In this document: piece after piece, positions 37,226-47,913 of the stretch
Layout: the number at the start of each line of letters is the position of its first letter
Position numbering within the stretch: the first letter of the stretch is position 1
Assembly (NCBI RefSeq): GCF_000519085.1
Contig: NZ_KI912577.1
Span: 374,501-438,500 of the forward strand
Source: Methylobacterium sp. 10
GTDB lineage: Bacteria; Pseudomonadota; Alphaproteobacteria; Rhizobiales; Beijerinckiaceae
Direction: 5' to 3'
DNA: 64,000 nucleotides
Translations under genes and position numbers: made by a program
Notes under the pieces: model-generated
The model's input: only the letters and a program-made list of their open reading frames with translations
Databases searched by the model: none
What the model was told of the DNA's origin: nothing

Positions 37226-38483
37226 TTGTGCTCGACTGCCCTGTATCGGATCCGCCGCGCCACCCGCAGCCCCTGGCTGCGGGTGGCTGCATTCTACGGA
37301 GCCGGTGTAGCGGCCGCGCTCGCCACGGCCCTCGGCGCGCCGCTGATCCCCATCGAGATAGCCCGATCGATCGGCGCCGACGCCGTCGACCAGATCCTGT
37401 CCGTGCTCGCGACGAGCATGTTGCCGGTGGCGACATGCTCGCTCTCGATCATGGTGCAGGCCTATGGCGGCGCCACCAGCAACGTGACGCCCCGTGCCGT
37501 GACCCTGCTGATGGAGGATACCCGCACGCAGAATGCGGTAGCGAGCTTCATCGGCGCCTTCGTCTACAGCGTGGTCGGGCTGATCGCGCTCAAGACCCAT
37601 CTCTACGGCGACCAGGGCCGGGTCATCCTGTTTGGCTTCACCCTCGTCGTCTTCGCTTCGGCGGTCCTCACCCTGGTGCGCTGGATCGACACCCTGGCCC
37701 ATCTCGGCCGGGTCGGCGAGACCGTCGACGCCATTGAGGAGGCGGCCTGCGCCTCGATCAGGGGGCGGGCCGAGGCACCCTATCTCGGTGGGCTGCCCTA
37801 GTGCGCCGCACCGGAGGGCGCGATCGCCGTGCAGGCACAGAGCATGGGCTACTCCAGCACGTGGATTCCGGGGCACTGGAGGCACTCGCCGAGGCGTCGG
37901 ACCTTGTCCTGCACCTAGCGGTAGCGGTCCTACCCGGCAGCTTCGTCCATCGGGGCCGGATCCTGTTAAAGATCGACGACAATCCCGACGCCGCGACCCT
38001 GGCCGGCATCACCAAGGCCGTCGTCATCGGCGACAGGCGCAGCTTCGACGATGATCCATGCTTCGGCATCATCGTCCTCTCAGAGGTTGCCTCGCGCGGG
38101 CTGTCTGCGGCGATCAACGATCCCGGCACGCCGATCACGTCATCGGCACGCAAGTGCGGGTGCTGACGCTCTGGGCCGAATGCCGGGCCGCCCCAACACG
38201 GGCCGAGACCTACCCACGCCTGCGCGTGCCCGGCATCGAGGCGGCGGACCTGTTCGCCGACGCGTTCCGTCACATCGGCCGCGATGGTGCCGCCTGCGCC
38301 GAGGTCGCGGTGCGTCTGCAAAAGGCGCTCGCCGCCCTTCACGCCATTGACGGCCCCGGCTTTCAGGCGGCCGCACGCCGGGAGGCGGATAATGCCCTCG
38401 CGCGGGCGGAGAAGCACCTCGACCTGCCCGACGATCTCGAATCCTTGCGCGCCGCGCACGCCGTCGTCGGCCATCGGCGCTGA
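37226..38483 (+). pseudogene. Decayed DUF2254 membrane protein
   Basis: Three successive reading frames together make a DUF2254-type protein. Frame A (from a TTG at 37226) covers the membrane half with TSMLPVATCSLSIMVQAYGGATSNVTPR. It stops at a TAG at 37799-37801, but the same frame continues with QAQSMGY. Frame B then picks up at about 37850 with LQHVDSGALEALAEASDLVLHL and the GLSAAINDPGTPIT core. Frame C resumes near 38140 with VIGTQVRVLTLWAEC and runs to 38483. So there is one in-frame stop and two one-base losses. The first residues may also be missing. It is probably non-functional unless the lesions are assembly errors. Confidence 0.75.
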
Positions 38484-38534
38484 CGCAACCTCGCGGCCCA
38501 TGGAGTGGTTGAACTTCCAACATTGGAGGACACC

Positions 38535-38873
38535 ATGACGGATGAACCGCGCCAGCGCCCTTCGCTGAAGGATTTCGACGCCTATACCGATCGAAACGGC
38601 CAGAATCCCGGCCAGGACAATGCCCGCGACGTTGGCATTCCGTCCCGTACGCAAGCTGACCTAAAAGGCGATCCCTCGGGAGAGGCCGAGACCGCCCGTA
38701 TCGCGTCCGGGACGCCGAGTGAAGACGCCACCGACCAGACGGAGGCGGAAGTGCCTGCGGAGAACATCCGGGCCATCGGCGATGCATCGCAGAAAGCTAA
38801 GCCTCCGAGTGCGGCGGCGAGGGATTCGATCGATCGCGCCACCGCGAGCGTCGGCAAGGACGAGGAGAGCTAG
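38535..38873 (+). CDS. Small hydrophilic protein, probably disordered (1 of 3)
   Basis: A 112-residue protein with GGAGGA five bases before its ATG. It is strongly hydrophilic, rich in Asp, Glu, Ala, Gln and Ser, with no hydrophobic core and no cysteine; MTDEPRQRPSLKDFDAYTDR opens it. No family is recognised. It looks like an intrinsically disordered or stress-associated protein. The next gene starts at the base after its stop, so the two are translated together. Confidence 0.65.
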   Translation: MTDEPRQRPSLKDFDAYTDRNGQNPGQDNARDVGIPSRTQADLKGDPSGEAETARIASGTPSEDATDQTEAEVPAENIRAIGDASQKAKPPSAAARDSIDRATASVGKDEES

Positions 38874-39122
38874 ATGTCGGATTTCGACAAGCAGCCCACC
38901 GATGCCGCGACGCGCAAGCCCAACGAGGTCGGATCCCGGGGCAAGCCTGCGGTGGAAGGTGGGCATCAGACTGCGCAACAGGCGGACATCACCGGCATCG
39001 ATTCGGGCGGCCTCAGCGACGCCGACCGGAAGGCGAGCTGGGACAAGGACGCTGACGAGGCCGGGCGCAACCCGACGCCCGTGGGCGGTTCATCGGATGG
39101 CCAATCGGACCGCAAGCGGTGA
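38874..39122 (+). CDS. Small hydrophilic protein, probably disordered (2 of 3)
   Basis: An 82-residue protein starting directly after the stop of the previous gene. Like its neighbours it is polar and low in hydrophobic residues (SDFDKQPTDAATRKPNEVGS, then DKDADEAGRNPTPVGG). No family is recognised. It ends with GQSDRKR. The tight arrangement supports a small operon of related-looking proteins. Confidence 0.6.
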   Translation: MSDFDKQPTDAATRKPNEVGSRGKPAVEGGHQTAQQADITGIDSGGLSDADRKASWDKDADEAGRNPTPVGGSSDGQSDRKR

Positions 39123-39174
39123 GACACCCCGGCAGGGGCCGACGTGACGCTTCGAGTGAAGGAAAGGAACGCCC

Positions 39175-39339
39175 ATGGCGGACGATACGGACAAGAAGGA
39201 TAATCCACCACAGGGAAAGCCGGCCAACTCGGCACCCGATGCCGTAATGGATCCGAACGAGAAGACCGACGGCAAGCCGGGACAAGGGCCGCAGGGCGGC
39301 AAGACACCCGATGACGAGACCGACCCCGGTGGCGGCTGA
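39175..39339 (+). CDS. Small hydrophilic protein, probably disordered (3 of 3)
   Basis: A 54-residue reading with GAAGGAAAGGAA just upstream of its ATG at 39175. Sequence is almost wholly Asp, Lys, Pro, Gly, Asn and Gln (MADDTDKKDNPPQGKPANS, ending DDETDPGGG). It has the same character as the two genes before it and lies 52 bases after the second. It is short enough to be missed by automatic annotation. Confidence 0.55.
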   Translation: MADDTDKKDNPPQGKPANSAPDAVMDPNEKTDGKPGQGPQGGKTPDDETDPGGG

Positions 39340-39458
39340 AGGATTGTGGCGATGAAGGGCGTGGTCGTTAATCGAGACATGCCCTTCGTCCACGAATAGA
39401 GAAGGCCATTGAGCCCACCGGCGAGGCGGGTACTGTATCCCAAAGGGAGACAGACGCC

Positions 39459-41114
39459 ATGAATGCCCCCGATGCCGTCGTAGGAGACAAAACGACGATC
39501 TACGACCGGGACCTCGACCGAAACCCGGCCAATCACCAGCCGCTGACACCACTGAGTTACCTCGATCGAGCGGCGCGGGTGTTTCCGGATCATGTGGCGG
39601 TGATCCACGGTGAGCTGCGCCGAACCTATGGGGAGCTCTACGAGCGCAGCCGGCGTCTCGCGGCGGCTCTCAAAGCGCGCGACATCGGTCGGGGCGACAC
39701 GGTGGCGGTGATGCTCGCCAACACCCCCGAGATGATCGAGTGTCATTACGGAGTGCCGATGGCCGGCGCCGTGCTCAACACCCTGAACACCCGTCTCGAC
39801 GCGGCCGCCCTCGCCTTCTGCCTCGATCATGGCGAGGCCAGGGTGCTGATCACCGACCGGGAGTTCAGCCGAATCGTCGACCCCGCCCTGGAACAGGCAC
39901 GGCACAAGCCCCTCGTCATCGATGTCGACGATCCGGTCTTCACCGGTGATGACGCCACGATCGGAAGCCTCGGTTACGAGGCACTATTGGCGGAGGGCGA
40001 TCCGGCGTCCGACTGGGCGATGCCGGCGGACGAATGGGACGCGATCTCGCTCAACTACACCTCGGGCACCACCGGTGACCCGAAGGGAGTGGTCTATCAT
40101 CACCGCGGCGCGGCGCTCCTGTCACTCGGCAACGTGATCACCGGCCAACTCGGGCAGCACCCGGTCTATCTCTGGACCCTGCCGATGTTCCATTGCAACG
40201 GGTGGTGCTTCCCATGGACCCTGTCGGTGGTCGCCGGCACCCATGTCTGCTTGCGGCAGGTACGGGCCGGCGCGCTCTATGCGGCCATCGCCGAGCACGG
40301 CGTCACCCATCTCTGTGGCGCGCCGATCGTGATGCAACTTCTGCTCAACGCCTCTGAGGCCGAGCGCCGCCCCCTGCCCCACCGGGTCGCTTTCCTAACG
40401 GCAGCAGCACCTCCGCCCCAGGCAGTGCTGGCCGCCATGGGCAGCGCCGGCTTCGACGTCACGCATCTCTACGGCCTCACCGAGACCTACGGACCGGCCG
40501 TCGTGAATGCCTGGCACCGGGACTGGGACGCGCTGGATGCGGACGCGCGCGCGGAAAAAATGGCGCGACAGGGCGTGCGCTACCCCGTGCTGGAGGGCTT
40601 CGACATTCGCGATCCCGAGACCTGCGAATCGGTGCCTGCCGACGGCGAGACACTGGGTGAGGCGATGTTCCGTGGCAACGTGGTGATGCGCGGCTACTTG
40701 AAGAACCCTGCCGCCACGCAAGACGCTTTCAAGGGTGGCTGGTTCCGCTCCGGCGATTTCGGGGTCAAGCACCCGGACGGCTACATCCAGTTGAAGGACC
40801 GCTCCAAGGACATCATCATCTCAGGCGGCGAAAACATCTCCTCCATCGAGGTCGAGGACGCCCTGTTCCGCCATCCCGCCGTCTCGGCCGCAGCCGTGGT
40901 GGCCCGGCCGGACGAGAAATGGGGCGAAACGCCGATGGCTTTCGCGGAGCTGAAGCCCGGCGCCACGGTGGAAGCCGACGCCCTCATCGCCTGGTGCCGC
41001 GAGCGTCTGGCCGGCTACAAGCTCCCCCGTCACGTCGTCTTCGGCGAGCTGCCCAAGACCTCGACGGGCAAGGTGCAGAAATACCTGCTGCGAAAGCGGG
41101 CGAAGACCGAGTGA
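39459..41114 (+). CDS. Acyl-CoA synthetase (AMP-forming)
   Basis: A 551-residue ANL-superfamily enzyme that activates a carboxylic acid to its CoA thioester through an acyl-adenylate. The P-loop-like motif YTSGTTGDPKGV lies near residue 195, the YGLTETYGP adenylate motif near 340, GWFRSGDFG near 428, and the C-terminal catalytic lysine in LPKTSTGKVQK near 540. The closest pattern is the medium-chain/acyl-CoA synthetase group often annotated FadD3/AlkK-like. Chain length cannot be read from sequence. A ribosome site (AAGGGAG) precedes the ATG. Confidence 0.88.
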   Translation: MNAPDAVVGDKTTIYDRDLDRNPANHQPLTPLSYLDRAARVFPDHVAVIHGELRRTYGELYERSRRLAAALKARDIGRGDTVAVMLANTPEMIECHYGVPMAGAVLNTLNTRLDAAALAFCLDHGEARVLITDREFSRIVDPALEQARHKPLVIDVDDPVFTGDDATIGSLGYEALLAEGDPASDWAMPADEWDAISLNYTSGTTGDPKGVVYHHRGAALLSLGNVITGQLGQHPVYLWTLPMFHCNGWCFPWTLSVVAGTHVCLRQVRAGALYAAIAEHGVTHLCGAPIVMQLLLNASEAERRPLPHRVAFLTAAAPPPQAVLAAMGSAGFDVTHLYGLTETYGPAVVNAWHRDWDALDADARAEKMARQGVRYPVLEGFDIRDPETCESVPADGETLGEAMFRGNVVMRGYLKNPAATQDAFKGGWFRSGDFGVKHPDGYIQLKDRSKDIIISGGENISSIEVEDALFRHPAVSAAAVVARPDEKWGETPMAFAELKPGATVEADALIAWCRERLAGYKLPRHVVFGELPKTSTGKVQKYLLRKRAKTE

Positions 41115-41139
41115 GGGCGCCAACTCCACTCAAAAAGAA

Positions 41140-41164
41140 AAGGCCGGGCAATGAGCCCGGCCTT
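41140..41164 (-). terminator. Intrinsic terminator of typA
   Basis: AAGGCCGGGC-aatga-GCCCGGCCTT is a perfect 10-base-pair stem. On the minus strand it is followed by TTTTCTTTTTG, a good U-tract, so it ends the typA transcript. On the plus strand it may also stop read-through from the acyl-CoA synthetase gene. Confidence 0.85.
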
Positions 41165-41191
41165 CGTATGGTTCAAATCGTTGAACGCCCT

Positions 41192-43012
<1,821 letters not shown>

Positions 43013-43413
43013 AAGGTATCCGGCAGCGAGAAGAGCCCGTCACGCGACGGGCCGCGGGGATGCGGCCGGCAGCGCCGGGTCACGGGATCGAGCTATCGCG
43101 TCGCAATATAAGGTGTCGGGCGTTCCGGCAAGGGGTATGGGCTGCGTGTCTGCTACTCATCTCACGCGGCCCCGCGTGCCGCAGCTTCAAGCCCGGCGCT
43201 TCATGCGCGGAAACAGCGAAGACCGGTGACGCTGTCATGCGGTCCGCATGCAGTCTGCCGCGCAGGAAAAGAACAACCCTGAGACGAGCATCCGCCTCCG
43301 GCTCGGCCTGAGCAATGGCGCCAATGCGACCGTGAACGCCACCAAGCCGATGGACCACGTCCGGCATCCGTCCGAGCCCAGGGCATTCACGATGCAAGGC
43401 GACGCGCCGGCAG
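43013..43413. other. Spacer between typA and the ArsR regulator
   Basis: About 400 bases. It holds the typA leader, with a perfect hairpin GCCCGTC-acgc-GACGGGC at 43035-43052, 23 bases before the start codon. Two open readings (43248-43469 on the plus strand, 43080-43397 on the minus) have no ribosome site or motif and are not called as genes. Confidence 0.4.
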
Positions 43414-43767
43414 TTACTCGCCTGTCCCGCACGCGCTCGCGTCGATGCTCGATGCGTAGGCGCTCATGATCGCGGCCAGCAGACCTGGAAAGCGAGACTC
43501 TACCTCGGCGCAACGCGAGCGGTTCCGCATCTCCACGCCGTGACGTTCGCAGTGGATCAATCCGGCCTCGCGCAGCACCTTGAAATGGCTCGAGAGCGAG
43601 GATTTCGGGATGATTTGGTCTCCCATCGCGGACAAGGCCGAGCAAGCCTCGACGCAGCCCGCGCTCCTGATCCGCGCGAAGATCACCGCGCGGCGAGGAT
43701 CGGACAGGGCGTGGAGGATCGCTTGCGGCTGGATGTCCTCAATCGCCGGGTGAAACAGGGGCCTCAT
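43414..43767 (-). CDS. ArsR-family winged-helix regulator
   Basis: A 117-residue ArsR-like regulator: IQPQAILHALSDPRRAVIFARI, then the recognition region SKSSLSSHFKVLREAGLIHCERHG, which is diagnostic. There is a CVEAC cysteine pair in the middle, but it does not match a canonical metal site. It is divergent from an SDR dehydrogenase; this regulator/reductase pairing is common, and the regulator likely represses the pair. Start chosen at 43767, where the family begins. Confidence 0.83.
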   Translation of the reverse strand: MRPLFHPAIEDIQPQAILHALSDPRRAVIFARIRSAGCVEACSALSAMGDQIIPKSSLSSHFKVLREAGLIHCERHGVEMRNRSRCAEVESRFPGLLAAIMSAYASSIDASACGTGE

Positions 43768-43802
43768 AATTCGTCCATATGGGGGCTTGATCTTCGCTTG
43801 TT

Positions 43803-43823
43803 TAGTTCCGAAGTTCAGAACTA
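43803..43823. promoter_or_regulatory. Inverted repeat between ArsR and SDR genes, candidate operator
   Basis: TAGTTC at 43803-43808 and GAACTA at 43818-43823 form a perfect 6-base dyad with a 9-base spacer, in an A/T-richer patch between the divergent starts. A GTTC also recurs inside and a GGAAC follows. Position suggests it is the binding site of the adjacent ArsR protein. Confidence 0.45.
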
Positions 43824-43874
43824 TGGAACCAAGGCAGCCGTTCTGGGGCCAGTTCTTGACGAAGGATAACACAC

Positions 43875-44621
43875 ATGTCGAAGCTTGACGGAAAGGTCGC
43901 CGTGGTGACCGGCGGATCGAAGGGCATCGGTGCGGCGATCGCCAAAGCCCTGGCGAAGGACGGCGCGGCCGTAGTGGTCAATTATGCATCGAGCAAGGCC
44001 GGTGCCGACGCCGTCGTCGAGACCATCACATCGGCCGGAGGCAAGGCCATTGCAGTCCAGGCGGACGTCTCCAAGGCCGCCCAGGCACAGGAATTGATCG
44101 AGGCAGCAGTAAAGCGGTTCGGCCGTCTGGACGTGCTAGTCAACAATTCCGGCGTCTATGAATTCGCGTCGATCGAGGAAATCACCGAAGAGCATTATCG
44201 CCGTCTCTTCGACGTCAACGTGCTCGGCGTCCTGCTGGCGACCCAGGCGGCGGCCAAGCATCTCGGAGAAGGCGGCAGCGTCGTCAATATCTCCTCGGCG
44301 ATCACCCATGTGCATACGCCGAGCGCAGGGGTCTATGCCGGCACCAAGGGGGCCTTGAACGCGATCTCGGACGTCCTCGCCAACGAGCTTGCCCCACGTA
44401 AGATCCGTGTCAACGTGGTCAGCCCCGGCTTCGTAGTGACCGAGGGCACCCACACAGCCGGCATCGTCGGCTCCGATATGGAAGCCGGGTTCATCGCGCA
44501 GACACCGCTCGGCCGGGCCGGCCAGCCGGACGATATCGCCGAGGTCGTCTCCTTCCTCGCTTCGGACGATGCCCGTTGGTTGACAGGCGAGAACATCACC
44601 GCCAGCGGCGGCATTCGCTGA
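43875..44621 (+). CDS. Short-chain dehydrogenase/reductase (FabG-like)
   Basis: A 248-residue classical SDR: the cofactor loop TGGSKGIGAAIA at about residues 12-23, NNSGVYEF for the NAG region, the catalytic Ser in ISSAITH and the YAGTKGAL Tyr/Lys pair, and a C-terminal LASDDARWLTGENITASGG. The arginine/serine around residue 40 (NYASSK) favours NADP(H). GAAGGA lies before the ATG. The substrate is unknown; a 3-oxoacyl or alcohol reductase is most likely. It is probably controlled by the divergent ArsR protein. Confidence 0.87.
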   Translation: MSKLDGKVAVVTGGSKGIGAAIAKALAKDGAAVVVNYASSKAGADAVVETITSAGGKAIAVQADVSKAAQAQELIEAAVKRFGRLDVLVNNSGVYEFASIEEITEEHYRRLFDVNVLGVLLATQAAAKHLGEGGSVVNISSAITHVHTPSAGVYAGTKGALNAISDVLANELAPRKIRVNVVSPGFVVTEGTHTAGIVGSDMEAGFIAQTPLGRAGQPDDIAEVVSFLASDDARWLTGENITASGGIR

Positions 44622-44694
44622 CGCGAGGCACCGCTACGCGTGCGTACTCCGGCGGCAGGAGCACGCACGGGAACACAGGCCGCGACGCCCGCGC

Positions 44695-45984
44695 CTATCG
44701 GCCGAGCGCCTCGGTCCCGCACCATTCGGCCACGAACAGCGCGATCGCGGTGGTGATCCGCTTGACCGAAGCGAGGCTGACACGTTCGTCGAAACCGTGG
44801 ATGTTCTCGCTGATCGGCCCGTAGCAGAGGGCTGGAACTCGATCGTAGAGGGCATGGATGCGGGTATCGAGATAGCTCGGCGACATGAAGCTCCGAAGGT
44901 CGGTCCCCATGGCCCGCTTGTGTGCGGTAGCGAGCACCGCCTCGGCCTCCGAGCCCTCGTCCAACTCGTAGCCTTCCGAGAAGAAACCATTGAAGGCCAC
45001 CAGCGGCGGCGTCTTTGCCAGGAACGGATCGGTCCGGGCGAAGTCCGCTACCGCCCTCTCGATCTCGCGTGCCGCATCCGCCGCGGCGACGCCCGGATAG
45101 ATTGCGATCCGGCACGCGATCCGGCACCAAGCGGGCACCGATGACGCCCAATCGCCCCCCTCGATCCGGCCGACATTGAGGTTGATCGGATGCGCTTCGC
45201 CCTCGAAATGGCGGCGCCCCGCCTTGCGGTCGTTCCACGATTCCTCGAGTTCGCGGAGGGCCCCGATCACCCGATAGGCCGCATCGATGGCGTTGGCCCC
45301 CGCCCCCATCTTACGGACATGGACAGGTGTGCCCCGCACCTCGACGGTGAACCACAGCACGCCGGTATTGGCGCGGACGAGCTTCTCATCCTCGGGCTCG
45401 GGGATCAGTACGGCATCGGCCCGGTAGCCGTGCAAATGTGTCATGAGAGCGCCGTTGCCGGTGGATTCCTCCTCGACCACAGACTGGACCGTCACCGTGG
45501 CAGCCGGCTGAAGGCCGATCCGAGCCAACGCATCGAGGGCGAAGAGGTTGGCAGCGTGGCCGGCCTTCATGTCGGCGGCACCCCGTCCATACATCCAGTC
45601 TCCCTGGATCACAGGATCGAAGGGCGGATGTCTCCACAGGTCGAGGGGGCCGGGGGGCACGACGTCCACATGCGCCTGCAGGATCAGCGAGCGGCCGGTC
45701 TCATGGCGGGGACGGTGGATGCCGACGACGATGGGCGCGTCGGAATGGTCAGGCGCGATCCGTCCCCCGCCGGGATGCGCAGCAATCGCCGCATGATCCA
45801 TGTGGACCCGCTCCATGGCGTAGCCACGGTCCTTCAGACAACGGAAGACTTGGTCCTGAATCGCATGCTCGGCGCCCCGCACCGAGCCGAATCGAACAAG
45901 CGCCTGGGTATGTGCCACCTGATCGGCGAAGCCCCGTTCCACGGAGGCGGTGATGCGGTCCGCGAGAGCAGCGTCGAGCACCAT
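44695..45984 (-). CDS. M20-family deacylase (ArgE/DapE-like)
   Basis: About 429 residues of an M20 metallopeptidase. The first zinc ligand is in LQAHVDVVPPG, the bridging Asp in MYGRGAADMKAG, the catalytic Glu pair in VVEEESTGNGAL, and a further ligand region in IPEPEDEK. Such enzymes remove acyl groups from amino acids such as N-acetylornithine or succinyl-diaminopimelate. Because those pathways usually have dedicated copies, the true substrate here may be another N-acyl amino acid. Start at 45984 follows GAGGACGACC; 46020 is an in-frame alternative. Confidence 0.83.
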   Translation of the reverse strand: MVLDAALADRITASVERGFADQVAHTQALVRFGSVRGAEHAIQDQVFRCLKDRGYAMERVHMDHAAIAAHPGGGRIAPDHSDAPIVVGIHRPRHETGRSLILQAHVDVVPPGPLDLWRHPPFDPVIQGDWMYGRGAADMKAGHAANLFALDALARIGLQPAATVTVQSVVEEESTGNGALMTHLHGYRADAVLIPEPEDEKLVRANTGVLWFTVEVRGTPVHVRKMGAGANAIDAAYRVIGALRELEESWNDRKAGRRHFEGEAHPINLNVGRIEGGDWASSVPAWCRIACRIAIYPGVAAADAAREIERAVADFARTDPFLAKTPPLVAFNGFFSEGYELDEGSEAEAVLATAHKRAMGTDLRSFMSPSYLDTRIHALYDRVPALCYGPISENIHGFDERVSLASVKRITTAIALFVAEWCGTEALGR

Positions 45985-46057
45985 CGGTCGTCCTCGTGAA
46001 AACCCGTCCAACACCTTCATAAAGCCCCATCCTGCCAGGCGGGAGCCCGGTACCAGC

Positions 46058-46396
46058 TCAGACGAAGAATGCGATGGCTATGGCGAGGGGAAGCGCCGCG
46101 ATGGCCGCCGGGCGGATCCAGGCCGGACGATAGGACATTAGCGCCACGACGAAGAGCGCGGCCCCGGTGAGCGAGCCGAGCCATTGCACCGGACCGAAGT
46201 TCCAGTCAGCCGTGGTGACGGCGGCCGCGAAGGCCAAGGCGATGAAAAGCCAACCGGCAACGCGGAACGCCCTGTCCCGGCGCGGGGAGGGGCGCCCGTG
46301 GAACAGGGTCCGGCCATGCCGGTCCATGCTCAGACAGAGGCAGGCGAGGCCGGAGAAGCTCAGGAGTGAGGTGAGGGACACGGCAACGGGCGTCAT
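46058..46396 (-). CDS. DUF3325-family membrane protein
   Basis: A 112-residue protein with three or four hydrophobic helices (LLSFSGLACLCLSM, RVAGWLFIALAFAAAVT, SLTGAALFVVALM, AIAALPLAIAIAFFV). DUF3325 proteins occur almost always with PepSY-type iron-uptake membrane proteins. Its ATG overlaps the stop of the PepSY gene upstream (46393-46396), so it is the last gene of the trio. No activity is known. Confidence 0.75.
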   Translation of the reverse strand: MTPVAVSLTSLLSFSGLACLCLSMDRHGRTLFHGRPSPRRDRAFRVAGWLFIALAFAAAVTTADWNFGPVQWLGSLTGAALFVVALMSYRPAWIRPAAIAALPLAIAIAFFV

Positions 46397-47913
46397 GCTC
46401 GGGCGAGATCTCCGGTGGTGCGGGTAGCCTCCCTCCGCTGGCCCTCGTGGCGCCCGAGCCTCCGCGCGCCGAAGAGGAAGACCAGCGCGAGCGCCACCAT
46501 GGCGGCGTCGAAGCCCAGGAAGTCGGTGCGCCACCCCATCCGCACCCAGTCGACCGGGGGGACGGCGAGGAAGAGGAGCGCGGCGACATAGCTCATCTCG
46601 CTCCATGCCCGGCGATGCGGGCGGGCGAGGGGGATCAGGGCGGCGAGGAGCCAGCTTCCGAAGAACACGCCTCCTTCCCAGGACTCCCTGGCGGCCCACT
46701 CCACCGGAACAAGGCGGTTGGCGAGGAAGAGTGCCGCCATTCCGATTGGCAGGCCGAGGATCGTACCGATATTGAGCGCATGAACGAGGCGCCAGCCGGG
46801 GGCGAGACGGACAACGCCCTTCGGCGCCCGCGCCACGGTCCACAGGACGAGGCCAGTGGCGATGGCGGCGCAGCCCATCAGGCCGGATAGGAAGAACAGG
46901 ATGCGCAGGGCCGGCCCGGCGAAATGCGCCTCGTGCAGGCCGACGAAGCTCGTATAGGCATGCGCCGCCGGTTTCAGCGGCCCGGTCCGTTCGACCACCT
47001 CTCCAGTCACCGCGTGGAAGGCGATCTGCGGGTGGCGATGGGCGAGCCCATGGGGCTCCTCGAACACCGCCACCACGGTGGCATTGGCATCACCGGGATT
47101 GTTGATCGAGACCATCTCAAGCGGCTCGCTCACCTCGGCCTGGGCGCGGCGGATGATAGGACCGAGCGGCGCCGGCTCGGCCGGCTTGCCCTCGGCGGCT
47201 CGCCAGGTCGGCATCTGGCCGGACTCGACATAGAAGCGCAGTTCGTCGCCCTTGTAGGCGCTCACCATTCCCCACGGCATGTACATGAGCGCGAGCGAGA
47301 CGATGCCCGTATAGGTGATCATCAGGTGGAACGGCAGCGCCAGAACACCGGTAACGTTGTGCGCGTCGAGCCAGCCGCGCTGGGCGGATTTCGAACGGCG
47401 GAAGGTGAAGAAATCGGCGAAGATCCGGCGATGGGTGACGATGCCGCTGATGAGGGCGACGAGCAGAACCATCGCGCAGATGCCGACGATCCAGCGGCCG
47501 AGGGCCGGGAGCATCTGCAATTCGAAATGGAAGCGGTAGAAGAAGTCGCCGCCCTGCGTCGCCCGGGCCTCTGTCGGCGCCCCGGTGTCGGGATTGAGGA
47601 GGGCCTTGCCGAACTCGCCGTCCGGCGTGACCATCCAATACGCGCCGATATACGGCTTGTCGGGCTGCGGCATGCCGACGAACCAAGCCATGGCCTTCGG
47701 CGCGTGGACCTTGAGATGGGCGACGCCGAGTTCGGCCGCGCGGACCACGTCGTATTCCGCCTGCGCCCGGAGCTCGGGCCGCATCCAGAGAGAGATGTCG
47801 GACTTGTAATAGGTGGCGGTGCCGGTGACGAAGACGGCGAACATCACCCAGCCGGTGATGAGCCCCGCCCAGGTGTGCAGCCACGCCATCGATTGGCGAA
47901 ACCCATGCTTCAT
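46393..47913 (-). CDS. PepSY-associated membrane helix protein
   Basis: A 506-residue membrane protein: an N-terminal helix with MAWLHTWAGLITGWVMFAVFVTG, two periplasmic PepSY-like regions, a WLDAHNVTGVLALPFHLMITYTGIVSL core, and several more helices ending near residue 470. The conserved His residues in HTWAG, HNVTG and FHLMITYTG are typical of this family, which is linked to reduction and uptake of ferric-siderophore iron (FoxB/FsrB-like). It overlaps DUF3649 upstream and DUF3325 downstream, all in one operon. Confidence 0.85.
   Translation of the reverse strand: MKHGFRQSMAWLHTWAGLITGWVMFAVFVTGTATYYKSDISLWMRPELRAQAEYDVVRAAELGVAHLKVHAPKAMAWFVGMPQPDKPYIGAYWMVTPDGEFGKALLNPDTGAPTEARATQGGDFFYRFHFELQMLPALGRWIVGICAMVLLVALISGIVTHRRIFADFFTFRRSKSAQRGWLDAHNVTGVLALPFHLMITYTGIVSLALMYMPWGMVSAYKGDELRFYVESGQMPTWRAAEGKPAEPAPLGPIIRRAQAEVSEPLEMVSINNPGDANATVVAVFEEPHGLAHRHPQIAFHAVTGEVVERTGPLKPAAHAYTSFVGLHEAHFAGPALRILFFLSGLMGCAAIATGLVLWTVARAPKGVVRLAPGWRLVHALNIGTILGLPIGMAALFLANRLVPVEWAARESWEGGVFFGSWLLAALIPLARPHRRAWSEMSYVAALLFLAVPPVDWVRMGWRTDFLGFDAAMVALALVFLFGARRLGRHEGQRREATRTTGDLARA

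Noticed and set aside
43248..43469. A 73-codon plus-strand reading near the ArsR gene
   Set aside because: No ribosome site, overlaps the end of the ArsR gene, and the C-terminal part is Arg/Ser low complexity.
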